Part shown: piece by piece, positions 43,340 to 51,357 of the stretch
Layout: every line of letters starts with the position of its first letter
How positions within the stretch are numbered: the stretch's first letter is position 1
Assembly: GCA_033764055.1 (NCBI GenBank)
Contig: JANRJI010000031.1
Span: 61,002-125,001, forward strand
Direction: 5' to 3'
Source: Ga0077555 sp033764055
GTDB taxonomy: Bacteria; Pseudomonadota; Alphaproteobacteria; Rhizobiales; Hyphomicrobiaceae
Length of the DNA stretch: 64,000 nucleotides
The notes under the pieces: generated by a model
Told to the model about the DNA's origin: nothing
Database searches by the model: none
Seen by the model: the letters and a program-made list of their open reading frames with translations, nothing else
Position numbers and translations under genes: made by a program

Positions 43340-43398
43340 CTCATGGAACCTCCAGCATCGGCGTGAGCAGGGGCAGGGTCGAGCCACACAAGTCGCGT

Positions 43399-43427
43399 GA
43401 AATAGGGTCAGGGGCCCCCCCTGTAAA
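43399..43427 (-). promoter_or_regulatory. Possible sigma-70-like promoter of the decarboxylase gene
   Basis: On the minus strand TTTACA is followed after 17 bases by TATTTC, about 60 bases before the decarboxylase ATG. The -35 differs by one base from consensus while the -10 is weak. The position just after the lpxB end fits a separate transcription unit. Confidence 0.35.
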
Positions 43428-43458
43428 GACCTGCGCACCCTGCCGAGGCTCCAAGGGT

Positions 43459-43480
43459 AAAAAAAACTTCGCGTGCGCCT
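43459..43480 (-). terminator. Possible terminator after lpxB
   Basis: Eight T on the minus strand (plus-strand A-run 43459-43466) follow the lpxB stop by 13 bases. A short stem GCGCC/GGCGC spans the last lpxB codons. The 8-base separation between stem and T-run is larger than usual, so the call is tentative. Confidence 0.4.
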
Positions 43481-44664
43481 CAAGTGGCGCCGCGACCGAG
43501 CTCGCCCCGGGCATGGCGCAGCACGATAGCCGCAGCCTTCTCGCTCGGCGTTCCCCCAGGGAGGCGCATGACCTCCGGCACGCGGGCCAGCGCCCGCAAC
43601 TGCCGCTCCCGTGTGGCGCGATCGTCCAGCACCCCAACGAGCGTCTCGGCAAGCTTCTGCGGCGTGCAGTCGTCCTGCATCAGCTCGGGGAAGGCCCGCT
43701 CGCCGAGGACGAGGTTCGACAACGCGAAGTGCGGTGTCTTGACGAGGAACTGCAGCCGAGCCGCCAACGCGTCGACGCGGTAGGCGACCACCATCGGCGT
43801 GCCCGCCAAGGCCAGCTCGAGGGTGACGGTGCCCGACGCGGCCAGCGCCGCGTCCGCCGCCTTGAACGCCATCAGCTTCTGCGCCTCTCCCGTCGTGACC
43901 CGTGCTGCCAGGGGCCAAGCCACGAGCTGTGCCTCGATCTGCTCCCGCACGTGCTCGACCGCTGGAATGATCACGTTCAACGGTCCCGTGCGCGCCGCCA
44001 CGCACCCGAGCGCCTCCCCGAACGGACCCATCAGCCGCTCGACCTCCGAGCGTCGACTGCCGGGCAGAACCACCAGAGTGCGGCGGGATCGGTCGAGGCC
44101 GAGCGCGACGATCAGCGGTGCTGGATCGACGGCCGCCATCTCGGAAAACCGCTCGATCAGCGGGTGGCCGACGTAGGTGCAGGCCGGCCCGCCGAGGCGC
44201 ATGTGCACCTCGGGCTCGAAGGGAAGGAGCGCCAGCACATGGTCGACATAGGCTCGCATGCGCCGCGCGCGCCCCGGCCGCCACGCCCACACGCTCGGGG
44301 ACACGTAATCGATGATCGGCACCGCCGGCAGCCGCCTTCTGATGCGACGTGCGATCGGATGGGTCAGCTCGGGGCTGTCGACAATGATGACCGCGTCCGG
44401 CCGGGCCGCAACACCCGCCGCCGCCGCCTCGTTGATGCGCCGGACCAGATGCGGCAGGCGCCACAGGATGTCGAGCGGCCCCATCACGGCGACGTCCGAA
44501 AGGGGAAAAAGCGAGCGCAGGCCTTGCGCCTCCATGTGCGGACCACCGACGCCATCGTAGTTGATGGCGCCGGGAGCTGCCGCCTCGAGCGCAGCCATGA
44601 GCCGACCGCCGAGCGCATCGCCGGAATGCTCGCCTGCGACCAGGAAGAGGCGGACCGCCGTCAT
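43480..44664 (-). CDS. lpxB: Lipid-A-disaccharide synthase
   Basis: A 394-residue peripheral inner-membrane glycosyltransferase (GT19) that joins UDP-2,3-diacylglucosamine and lipid X into the lipid A disaccharide. The N terminus LFLVAGEHSGDALGG, IDYVSPSVWAWRPGRA, YVGHPLIERF and VLPGSRRSEVERL are family landmarks, and AASGTVTLELALAGTPMVVAY forms the nucleotide site. The ATG at 44664 overlaps the lpxI stop by 4 bases. It is the last gene of the run that starts at rpsB. Confidence 0.95.
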   Translation of the reverse strand: MTAVRLFLVAGEHSGDALGGRLMAALEAAAPGAINYDGVGGPHMEAQGLRSLFPLSDVAVMGPLDILWRLPHLVRRINEAAAAGVAARPDAVIIVDSPELTHPIARRIRRRLPAVPIIDYVSPSVWAWRPGRARRMRAYVDHVLALLPFEPEVHMRLGGPACTYVGHPLIERFSEMAAVDPAPLIVALGLDRSRRTLVVLPGSRRSEVERLMGPFGEALGCVAARTGPLNVIIPAVEHVREQIEAQLVAWPLAARVTTGEAQKLMAFKAADAALAASGTVTLELALAGTPMVVAYRVDALAARLQFLVKTPHFALSNLVLGERAFPELMQDDCTPQKLAETLVGVLDDRATRERQLRALARVPEVMRLPGGTPSEKAAAIVLRHARGELGRGAT

Positions 44665-46064
44665 GCCGGGCTCGCCCCGGCCATCAGGAACAGGCCTGCC
44701 TCGTTGGCCCATTCGGTGATCTGCCGTCGCCGCTCGCCCGTGCCGATCGGGCCGAGATGCACGATCCCGGCGAGCCCCGCCTCCATTGCCGCGCGAAACA
44801 GGTCGGCATCGAGTGAGGCATCGCCGACCGATGAAGCGTCCGGGAATGGCGCCCGCGCATCAACCATCAGCACCCCGATTCGCCCCTTCAACAGCCGCCA
44901 TCCCCAGCTCGTCGGCCGGCCCTGGGCAATCACGAAAGGTGCCAGCGGAAGGCTGCCCGAGATGGCCGTGACGTGCTCGCGTGCGATGATCGCGCCGCGT
45001 CCGGCGGCGTTGGCGCGAAGCACATGAGCCAACTCGCGGCCGATAGCGATGTCGCGGCGATCCGTCGGCGTCGGAGCGCGGCGGCCGACGAGCTCGAGCG
45101 TTAGCTCGCCAGCATCGGTGATTGCAGCCGGAATAGCGGCAGACGCGGCATCGCCGGGTGCATCGCCGAGCAGCACCGCAGGCTCGATCCCGGTCACAAA
45201 CAGCCCCGCCGCGTCTGCCGCTGCCGCCACCTGCGCCCGCTCGAGCACGATGGCCCCACCGGTGCCGACGCCGATACCAGCCAGCGAAGCCACCTTGGCC
45301 CGTGCCACCGTCTCGGTCCCGATCGTCGGCAGGTCGATGCGCATCTCCTGGCCGGGCTTGGCGAGCTTGGCGAGCACGGCGCCCTTGCCGAGCCCCATCC
45401 CAATCCCGCCTGGCCCGAGATCGCGCAACATGGCGTCCGTGCCCCGCACGCCTTCGACTGCAATGATCCTGTCGCCGGTCGCCACCACGGCCTGCCCGAC
45501 GTCGAAGGGCCCGAGCGCCGCGATCAATCCTGCCGCCCGCGCCAACGCTCGAGTCTCGGGTGCATCGGGAGCGCGGACGCCGAGTGGCCCAGCAGGGGCC
45601 AGCAGATCCGGCGCCACGTCGGCCACGCCGACGACGCCGAGCCCATGCCCCTCGAAGAATCGCACCACACGGCGCAGCACGCTGTCGTCTCCACCACGGG
45701 TCAGCGTCAGCACGGTCGGCAAGTTGCGCCAGAAACCCAGATCGACCTTGAGGCTGGTGAGATCCGGCCGCTGCATCGCACCGGCGATCACGATCTCGCA
45801 GACACCCGCCCGGTGGAACGACTGCAGCATACGACCGACCTGACCGAGGCTGACGCGGTCGTGCGGGTAGCGGGCGATGTGATCGCTGGCGAAGCCGTCG
45901 ATGGCTACGATGTGAACGGAGCGCCCTCGCTTCACGGTGGCCTCGGCGACCTCGATCGGCAAAGGACCCGCGCACGCCAGAATGCCGAGGGGGGCGGAGC
46001 CCTGGCCGTCGTTGTCGACCGGCCGCCCCGGACTCCGTGGGGGATCTGCCGACTCAGTCGTCAC
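44661..46064 (-). CDS. lpxI: UDP-2,3-diacylglucosamine diphosphatase LpxI with duplicated C-terminal domain
   Basis: A 467-residue protein, far longer than the roughly 270-290 usual for LpxI. Residues about 24-296 are a full LpxI (LGILACAGPLPIEVA; AGAMQRPDLTSL; GPFDVGQAVV; VKLAKPGQ-like LAKLAKPGQ; RIDLPTIG). It cleaves UDP-diacylglucosamine to lipid X and UMP. Residues about 337-467 repeat its C-terminal domain in degraded form: LAGIVHLGPIGTGERRRQITEWANEAGLFL mirrors LAGIGVGTGGAIVLERAQVAAAADAAGLFV at 261-290. The GTG at 46064 overlaps the lpxA stop region by 11 bases, implying coupling. Confidence 0.88.
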   Translation of the reverse strand: MTTESADPPRSPGRPVDNDGQGSAPLGILACAGPLPIEVAEATVKRGRSVHIVAIDGFASDHIARYPHDRVSLGQVGRMLQSFHRAGVCEIVIAGAMQRPDLTSLKVDLGFWRNLPTVLTLTRGGDDSVLRRVVRFFEGHGLGVVGVADVAPDLLAPAGPLGVRAPDAPETRALARAAGLIAALGPFDVGQAVVATGDRIIAVEGVRGTDAMLRDLGPGGIGMGLGKGAVLAKLAKPGQEMRIDLPTIGTETVARAKVASLAGIGVGTGGAIVLERAQVAAAADAAGLFVTGIEPAVLLGDAPGDAASAAIPAAITDAGELTLELVGRRAPTPTDRRDIAIGRELAHVLRANAAGRGAIIAREHVTAISGSLPLAPFVIAQGRPTSWGWRLLKGRIGVLMVDARAPFPDASSVGDASLDADLFRAAMEAGLAGIVHLGPIGTGERRRQITEWANEAGLFLMAGASPA

Positions 46065-46860
46065 GGCCGTCGCGGGGCGTGCACAGCGATCGCTTGCCGC
46101 CCTGGCGGATGAACGCCACGATCTCCTGCACCGCCCTGTTGGCGCCGAACTCCGCGGCCACATCCGTCACGCGCTCGCTCAATGTGCCTTCGTCGGCAAA
46201 AAGCAGCCGGTAGGCCCGCCGCAGGCTGTGGATCTCGTCGCGCGGAAAGCCACGTCGTTGCAGCCCGACGATGTTCAGGCCCGAAAGATAAGCCCGGTTG
46301 CCGAGCGCCATGCCGTAGGGGATGAGGTCGTTCTCGAGCCCCGACATGCCGCCGAGGAAAGCATGCGCGCCGACGCGAGCGAACTGAATCACCGCAGCGC
46401 CACCACCGAGAATGGCGAAGTCGCCCACGATGCAGTGGCCGGCCAGCATGACATTGTTGGAAAAGATCACGTTGCTGCCGACGTGGCAGTCGTGACCGAC
46501 ATGGGCGTTGGCGAGAAAGGCGCAGCGGTCGCCGACGGTGGTGGTCATGCCCCCGCCTTCGGTGCCGGGGTTCATGGTCACGCCCTCGCGCAGGATGCAG
46601 TCGGCGCCGATGGTCAGTGTCGACGGCTCTCCCTTGTACTTGAGATCCTGCGGCTGATGGCCGATCGAGGCGAACGGGAATATCCGGGTGCGCGGGCCGA
46701 TCCGGGTGTGCCCGGAGACCACGACGTGCGAGACCAGCTCGCACCCGTCGCCGAGCTCGACGTCCTTGCCGACGACCGAATAGGCGCCGATCCGGACGCC
46801 GTCCCCGACGCGCGCACCGTCCTCGATGACCGCAGTCGGGTGAATGTCAGACTTTTGCAT
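46054..46860 (-). CDS. lpxA: UDP-N-acetylglucosamine acyltransferase
   Basis: A 268-residue left-handed beta-helix acyltransferase, the first enzyme of lipid A synthesis, transferring 3-hydroxyacyl from ACP to UDP-GlcNAc. Hexapeptide repeats (IGAYSVVGKDVELGDG and so on) fill residues 1-190, the catalytic His lies in ANAHVGHDCHVGS, and GLNIVGLQRRGF precedes the helical C terminus. ATG 46860 overlaps fabZ by 14 bases; a GTG one codon earlier is in frame. It lies between fabZ and lpxI, as is usual. Confidence 0.96.
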   Translation of the reverse strand: MQKSDIHPTAVIEDGARVGDGVRIGAYSVVGKDVELGDGCELVSHVVVSGHTRIGPRTRIFPFASIGHQPQDLKYKGEPSTLTIGADCILREGVTMNPGTEGGGMTTTVGDRCAFLANAHVGHDCHVGSNVIFSNNVMLAGHCIVGDFAILGGGAAVIQFARVGAHAFLGGMSGLENDLIPYGMALGNRAYLSGLNIVGLQRRGFPRDEIHSLRRAYRLLFADEGTLSERVTDVAAEFGANRAVQEIVAFIRQGGKRSLCTPRDGRDD

Positions 46861-47338
46861 CACGCGGGTCCACGATCATGGCGCTGATCTCGGCCTCGGC
46901 GACAAGCTGATCGCTCACTTTCGCCTCACCGTAGAAACGCCAGACAGGACCCCGGCTCCGGAGCTTCTTGACGTGGAGATGAAGCTGGTCGCCCGGCACG
47001 ACCGGCTTGCGGAACTTCGCCTTGTCGATTCCCATGAAGTAGACGATTTGGGGAATATCGGTGACGCCGGCGTTGTTGACGCAAAGCGCGCCGGCCGTCT
47101 GGGCAAGGGCCTCGATGATCAATACCCCCGGCATGACCGGATACTTCGGGAAGTGCCCTTGAAAAAACGGCTCGTTGATCGTCACGTTCTTGATGCCGAT
47201 CGCGCTCTCGTCACGGACCATGTCGCGAATACGGTCGACCAGCAGGAAGGGATAGCGATGCGGCAGAAGCTGCATCAGCCGCATCACGTCCGCAGTCGCG
47301 AGCTCGCCCGGCTTGTCGGCATCAGTCAACTTCTGCAT
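46847..47338 (-). CDS. fabZ: 3-hydroxyacyl-ACP dehydratase FabZ
   Basis: A 163-residue hot-dog-fold dehydratase of fatty acid synthesis. LLPHRYPFLLVDRI holds the catalytic His and the PVMPGVLIIEALAQ helix the catalytic Glu. It competes with LpxA for 3-hydroxyacyl-ACP, which explains its constant place between lpxD and lpxA. ATG 47338 is preceded by GAAGG; the longer open frame would add low-complexity sequence. Confidence 0.95.
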   Translation of the reverse strand: MQKLTDADKPGELATADVMRLMQLLPHRYPFLLVDRIRDMVRDESAIGIKNVTINEPFFQGHFPKYPVMPGVLIIEALAQTAGALCVNNAGVTDIPQIVYFMGIDKAKFRKPVVPGDQLHLHVKKLRSRGPVWRFYGEAKVSDQLVAEAEISAMIVDPRDAKV

Positions 47339-47379
47339 CCTTCGCCAACCTTCTCCTCGCGGTGCCGCATCGGATCGCC

Positions 47380-48444
47380 CTAGCTGCCGGACGGCTCCGA
47401 GCCTCCTCCCATTCCGCCTGGTCGGGCCAGACGGCGAACGGCGGCAACCTCGCGCGCCCATTCTCGGAACGGCCTTGCTGGGGTGCCCCCCATGCGCGCG
47501 CCTGGGGGGACATCGTCCTTGACGTGGGAGTTGCCCGCGATCTGCGCGCCACTCCCGATCTTGATATGGCCCACAGCGCCCGCATGCCCGCCCATGACGA
47601 CGAGATCACCCAGCTCGGTCGACCCGGAAATACCGACCTGGGCCACGATGACGCAATTCCGACCGAGCACCACGTTGTGCCCGATTTGCACGAGATTATC
47701 AATTTTCGACCCTTCGCCGATGATCGTATCCTTAAGGGACCCGCGATCGATCGTCGTATTCGCACCGATCTCGACATTGTCCTGGATGATTACGCGGCCG
47801 ATCTGGGGGACTTTGACGTGGCCGCGCGGGCCCATCGCGAAGCCGAAACCGTCCTGGCCGATTCTGGCCCCGGCATGGATCAGGACCCGATCACCTACGA
47901 GCGCATGGGTGACGGAGGCCCCTGCGCCGATATAGCTGTCACGCCCAACCGTCACCCTGTAGCCGACCAAGGCACCGGCTGCGATGATCGCCCCTCGGCC
48001 CACGGCAGCCTCCTTGCCGATCACCGCCCCCGGCTCGATGATCGCCCCCTCCTCGACCGTTGCGGTAGGATGCACGAACGGTCCTGCTGGAGTGGATGCG
48101 AAGCCCGCCGCCTTCGGTTGCATCGCGTCCGCGTAGAATAGCTGCAGTGCCAGCGCGAAGCCATGATAAGGCGCCGCCATCACGAGTGCCGTCGTTCCGG
48201 GCGGCACACGGTCGGCGAAGCCCGGCGATACGAAGCAGGCCGCTGCGCGGGTCGTGCGCAGAACGTCCAGATATTTTCGGTTGTCGACGAACGTCACATC
48301 GTCGGGGCCGGCGCTGTCGAGCGGCCTCACATCCCGGATGACGGTACCACCGTCTCGCGCAGGAGCCAGGGTGGCCCCCGTACGCCGCGCCACGTCGGCC
48401 AATGGGAAGGGTCCCTTGCGTTCAAAGAAACCCGGATGCTCCAT
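47380..48444 (-). CDS. lpxD: UDP-3-O-acylglucosamine N-acyltransferase
   Basis: A 354-residue trimeric acyltransferase, third step of lipid A synthesis. It has an N-terminal uridine-binding domain (to about residue 100), a left-handed beta-helix of hexapeptide repeats, and the catalytic His in NLVQIGHNVVLGRN. Conserved GFGFAMGPRGHVKVPQIGRV is the family signature. ATG 48444 is chosen over a TTG two codons upstream. The bamA stop is 271 bases away and the usual skp gene is missing between. Confidence 0.95.
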   Translation of the reverse strand: MEHPGFFERKGPFPLADVARRTGATLAPARDGGTVIRDVRPLDSAGPDDVTFVDNRKYLDVLRTTRAAACFVSPGFADRVPPGTTALVMAAPYHGFALALQLFYADAMQPKAAGFASTPAGPFVHPTATVEEGAIIEPGAVIGKEAAVGRGAIIAAGALVGYRVTVGRDSYIGAGASVTHALVGDRVLIHAGARIGQDGFGFAMGPRGHVKVPQIGRVIIQDNVEIGANTTIDRGSLKDTIIGEGSKIDNLVQIGHNVVLGRNCVIVAQVGISGSTELGDLVVMGGHAGAVGHIKIGSGAQIAGNSHVKDDVPPGARMGGTPARPFREWAREVAAVRRLARPGGMGGGSEPSGS

Positions 48445-48661
48445 TGCCAATTATATCCTGCGCAGCGTCTGGAGCGTCCTTAAATCATACGTCTCCCGCC
48501 GACGCCAGACGGCGGAGTGCGCTTGTCCAGCGTCAGGTCGTCCCGTCACGGTCACGGCAAAAGGGCTGTCGGCGCCGCTCGACTCTCGCGGCGCTCGCGG
48601 CCGGATCATGCGGTCGTTCCACAGTGAGCGACCTCGGTGACGAAGGAGGCAGTAATGCCAC

Positions 48662-48681
48662 CCGGGCCCCGCGGGGCCCGG
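48662..48681. repeat. 20-base perfect GC palindrome after bamA
   Basis: CCGGGCCCCGCGGGGCCCGG is self-complementary over its full length and lies 35 bases downstream of the bamA stop in the bamA-lpxD gap. No T-run follows on the minus strand. It could reduce read-through or act as an mRNA 3' stabiliser. Confidence 0.5.
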
Positions 48682-48715
48682 TCTGCGCACTGCGCAACGA
48701 CGACGACGTCCATTC

Positions 48716-51106
48716 TCAGAACTTTGTGCTCGCTCCGAACCTGAAGAGCTGCTCTTTGTCGTAGTCCTCTTTCATCACTGCCCAGCCAAAGTCAGCGCGC
48801 AGCGGCCCGAGCGGCGAGTCCCAGATCAGGCTCGTGCCCACCGACACGCGAGGCGCGGAGGAGTCGACCAGGCAGATATTCGGAGGCTGTCCTGCCGGCG
48901 CGGCGACGGCGCACTGATTGGAGTTGTTCTTGATCCAATCCGTGACCCCGAACAGGGAGCCGGCATCGACAAACACCGCGCCTTTCACGCCCAGGTCGTC
49001 GGGAACGAAGGGCAGCGGGTAGCGCACCTCGGCAGTCGCAGCGTAGAACGTCTTTCCGCCGAGTGCATCGCTCGTCGCCAGATCACGAGGTCCATAGCCG
49101 CCACGGTTGAAGCCGCGAAGCGTCTCGCCGCCCTTGTAGTAGAGGTCGATCAGGCGAACGTCGTCTCCGCCCCATCCCTCGATATGCCCCGCGATGGCGC
49201 GCCCGACGAAGGTGATGTTCTCGGTGATCGGATAGTAGTAGCGGCCTTCCGCGGAGATGCGTGTGTACTGCACGTCGCCACCGACACCGGCGAGGTCCAC
49301 ACCCCCCGAAAGATAGAACCCGCGATTGGGATTCTTCGGGTGATTCCGCTTGTCGTACGTCAGCGTCGTACCGACGAGCGAGGTGTAGGATACGCCTTCC
49401 GACTGGATGATCGCGCGAGAGGCGATACGGCCGTCGCTGAGGTCCTTGTCGACGTCGAAAATCTCGTCGCGGGAGATCGTATAGAACGTCTGCGCCCAGA
49501 GGTTCTCCGAGAGGGGGAAGCCGAGTCTCAGACTGCCACCCGTCCTCCGGCTCCGGTAGACGGAGTTGTTCGCGCTCGACAGCTCCTTGTGGAACAGGTC
49601 GAAGCCGGCTGCGAGATTGCGGTCCAGAAAGCGCGGCTCGGTGAAGCTGAGGTCGACCTGGAGCCTCTCGACGGATCCCGACAGGCGCAGCCGGAGAAAC
49701 TGGCCGTTGCCCATCAGGTTGCGCTCGGTGAGCGAGATGTCGCCGATCACGCCTTCGCTGGTCGAGTAGCCCGCTCCGAACGACAGCTCTCCCGTCGGTT
49801 GCTCCACCAGCTCGACGTCGAGGAGCACACGGTCCTGCGCAGAGCCAGGCCGCCGCTTGATCTCGACCGTCTTGAAGAAGCCGAGGCCCTGCAGTCGCTT
49901 CTTAGCGCGATCGACGAGAAGAGGATTGTACGCGTCGCCTTCGGCCAGCCGGAACTCACGGCGGATGACATGATCCCGGGTGCGCGTGTTGCCGATGATG
50001 TTGATGCGCTCGATGTAGATCCGCGCACCCTCGTCGATCGCGTAAACCAGCGAGATCCGGCGGTCGCTGGCCTCCCGGTCTGCGCGCGGGCGGACGCGGG
50101 CAAAAGCGAAGCCCTGCTCGGCGGCCAGCAGCGTCAGGCGCTCGACCGTCTTGTCGATATCGGCCGCGTTGTAGGTGGCCCCCGGCTTGGTGAGCAGCTC
50201 GCCCTGGAGCGCACTCGGGTTCAGCCCTGGAAGACCACTCTCGATTCGCACGTCGCCGAACTTGTAGAGCTCGCCCTCCTCCACCACGAACGCAATGTAG
50301 AAGCCCGAGCCATCGCGATCCAGATCGGCATTCGCCGACACGATGCGCACATCGGCATAGCCGTTCTTGAGATAATACTGCCGCAGCAGCTCGCGATCGA
50401 GCGCGAGGCGGTCGGGATCGTAGAACGATGCGTTCTTGACGAAGTCGAACCAGCCGGACTGCTGGGTGGAGATCACATCCCGCAGCTGCGATTCCGAAAA
50501 CGCCCTGTTGCCGATGAACTGGATGCTCTTGACCTTGGTCGAACCGCCCTCGTTGATCTCGAACACGAGGTTCACGCGGTTCTGGTCGAGATCAATGATC
50601 TTAGGCTCGACCGAGGCAGCGAACTTCCCCTGCCGCCGATAGACGTCGAGAATGCGCTGCACGTCTGCCTGCACCTTGGCGCGGGTATAGACGGAGCGAG
50701 GCTTGAGCTGCACCTCGCCAGCCAGCGTCCCGTCCTCGACATCCCTGTTGCCCTCGAAGGCAACCTGATTGATCACCGGATTCTCGACAACTTTGACGAC
50801 CACGCCCGCGCCGGAACGCTCGATGGACACATCGGCGAAGAGACCCGTCGCGAACAATGCTCGCACGGACTGGTCCACCTTCCCGGCATCATAGCTGTCG
50901 CCGACCGAGAAGCGCAGGTAGGAGCGCACAGTCTCGGGCTCGACACGTCGGTTGCCGCTCACCTGGATATCGCGAATGCGCCCGTCCTGCGCGATCGCAG
51001 CGTTCATCGGCGGGAAGAGCCCTGATGCGAGACACAAGATGACGAGCAATGCCGCCATCTGCCTCAACCTTGGCCCCCCGGCCATGATCGTCCGAACTGT
51101 TGGCAT
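48716..51106 (-). CDS. bamA: Outer membrane protein assembly factor BamA
   Basis: A 796-residue outer-membrane beta-barrel that inserts other barrel proteins. Signal peptide through MNAAIA|Q, five periplasmic POTRA domains (about residues 45-430; opening RIRDIQVSGNRRVEPETV), then a 16-strand barrel with TEPRFLDRNLAAGFDLF, the VRYPLPF segment and a C-terminal strand ending FRFGASTKF with terminal Phe. The length is normal for alphaproteobacteria. ATG 51106 has AAGG close by; the frame continues upstream without a better start. rseP precedes it, as is standard. Confidence 0.96.
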   Translation of the reverse strand: MPTVRTIMAGGPRLRQMAALLVILCLASGLFPPMNAAIAQDGRIRDIQVSGNRRVEPETVRSYLRFSVGDSYDAGKVDQSVRALFATGLFADVSIERSGAGVVVKVVENPVINQVAFEGNRDVEDGTLAGEVQLKPRSVYTRAKVQADVQRILDVYRRQGKFAASVEPKIIDLDQNRVNLVFEINEGGSTKVKSIQFIGNRAFSESQLRDVISTQQSGWFDFVKNASFYDPDRLALDRELLRQYYLKNGYADVRIVSANADLDRDGSGFYIAFVVEEGELYKFGDVRIESGLPGLNPSALQGELLTKPGATYNAADIDKTVERLTLLAAEQGFAFARVRPRADREASDRRISLVYAIDEGARIYIERINIIGNTRTRDHVIRREFRLAEGDAYNPLLVDRAKKRLQGLGFFKTVEIKRRPGSAQDRVLLDVELVEQPTGELSFGAGYSTSEGVIGDISLTERNLMGNGQFLRLRLSGSVERLQVDLSFTEPRFLDRNLAAGFDLFHKELSSANNSVYRSRRTGGSLRLGFPLSENLWAQTFYTISRDEIFDVDKDLSDGRIASRAIIQSEGVSYTSLVGTTLTYDKRNHPKNPNRGFYLSGGVDLAGVGGDVQYTRISAEGRYYYPITENITFVGRAIAGHIEGWGGDDVRLIDLYYKGGETLRGFNRGGYGPRDLATSDALGGKTFYAATAEVRYPLPFVPDDLGVKGAVFVDAGSLFGVTDWIKNNSNQCAVAAPAGQPPNICLVDSSAPRVSVGTSLIWDSPLGPLRADFGWAVMKEDYDKEQLFRFGASTKF

Positions 51107-51225
51107 CCTTGGCGTCTGCCTTTTTTGCCGAATTCCCCCAATGGCATGGTCCCGTCGGCATCGGAGCCCATACTGACGTGCAACAAGCGAACTCGTTACT
51201 TCCGGCATCCCGCGTCCCCTGCGGG

Positions 51226-51258
51226 CTGCGGTGGGACACCCCAAATGTCCCACCGCAG
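51226..51258. repeat. 13-bp perfect hairpin between rseP and bamA
   Basis: CTGCGGTGGGACA (51226-51238) pairs exactly with TGTCCCACCGCAG (51246-51258) across a 7-base loop. It lies in the 251-base gap about 100 bases after the rseP stop. No T-run follows in either direction, so it may be an attenuator or processing site separating rseP from bamA expression. Confidence 0.6.
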
Positions 51259-51357
51259 GCTACCGTGCACGTTACTGAGTTCTTAACGAAGCCTCTCGAT
51301 CGATGGAAGTGGCAAGAATGCCCCACGGACACCGTTAATACGGCGATTCGCACCTGC

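Noticed and set aside
44661..46163. 500-residue version of LpxI
   Set aside because: The first 33 residues fall inside lpxA and resemble no LpxI; the GTG at 46064 overlapping the lpxA end fits better.
48451..48690. Frame in the bamA-lpxD gap as skp/ompH
   Set aside because: No signal peptide or coiled coil; Arg/Pro-rich translation and too short.
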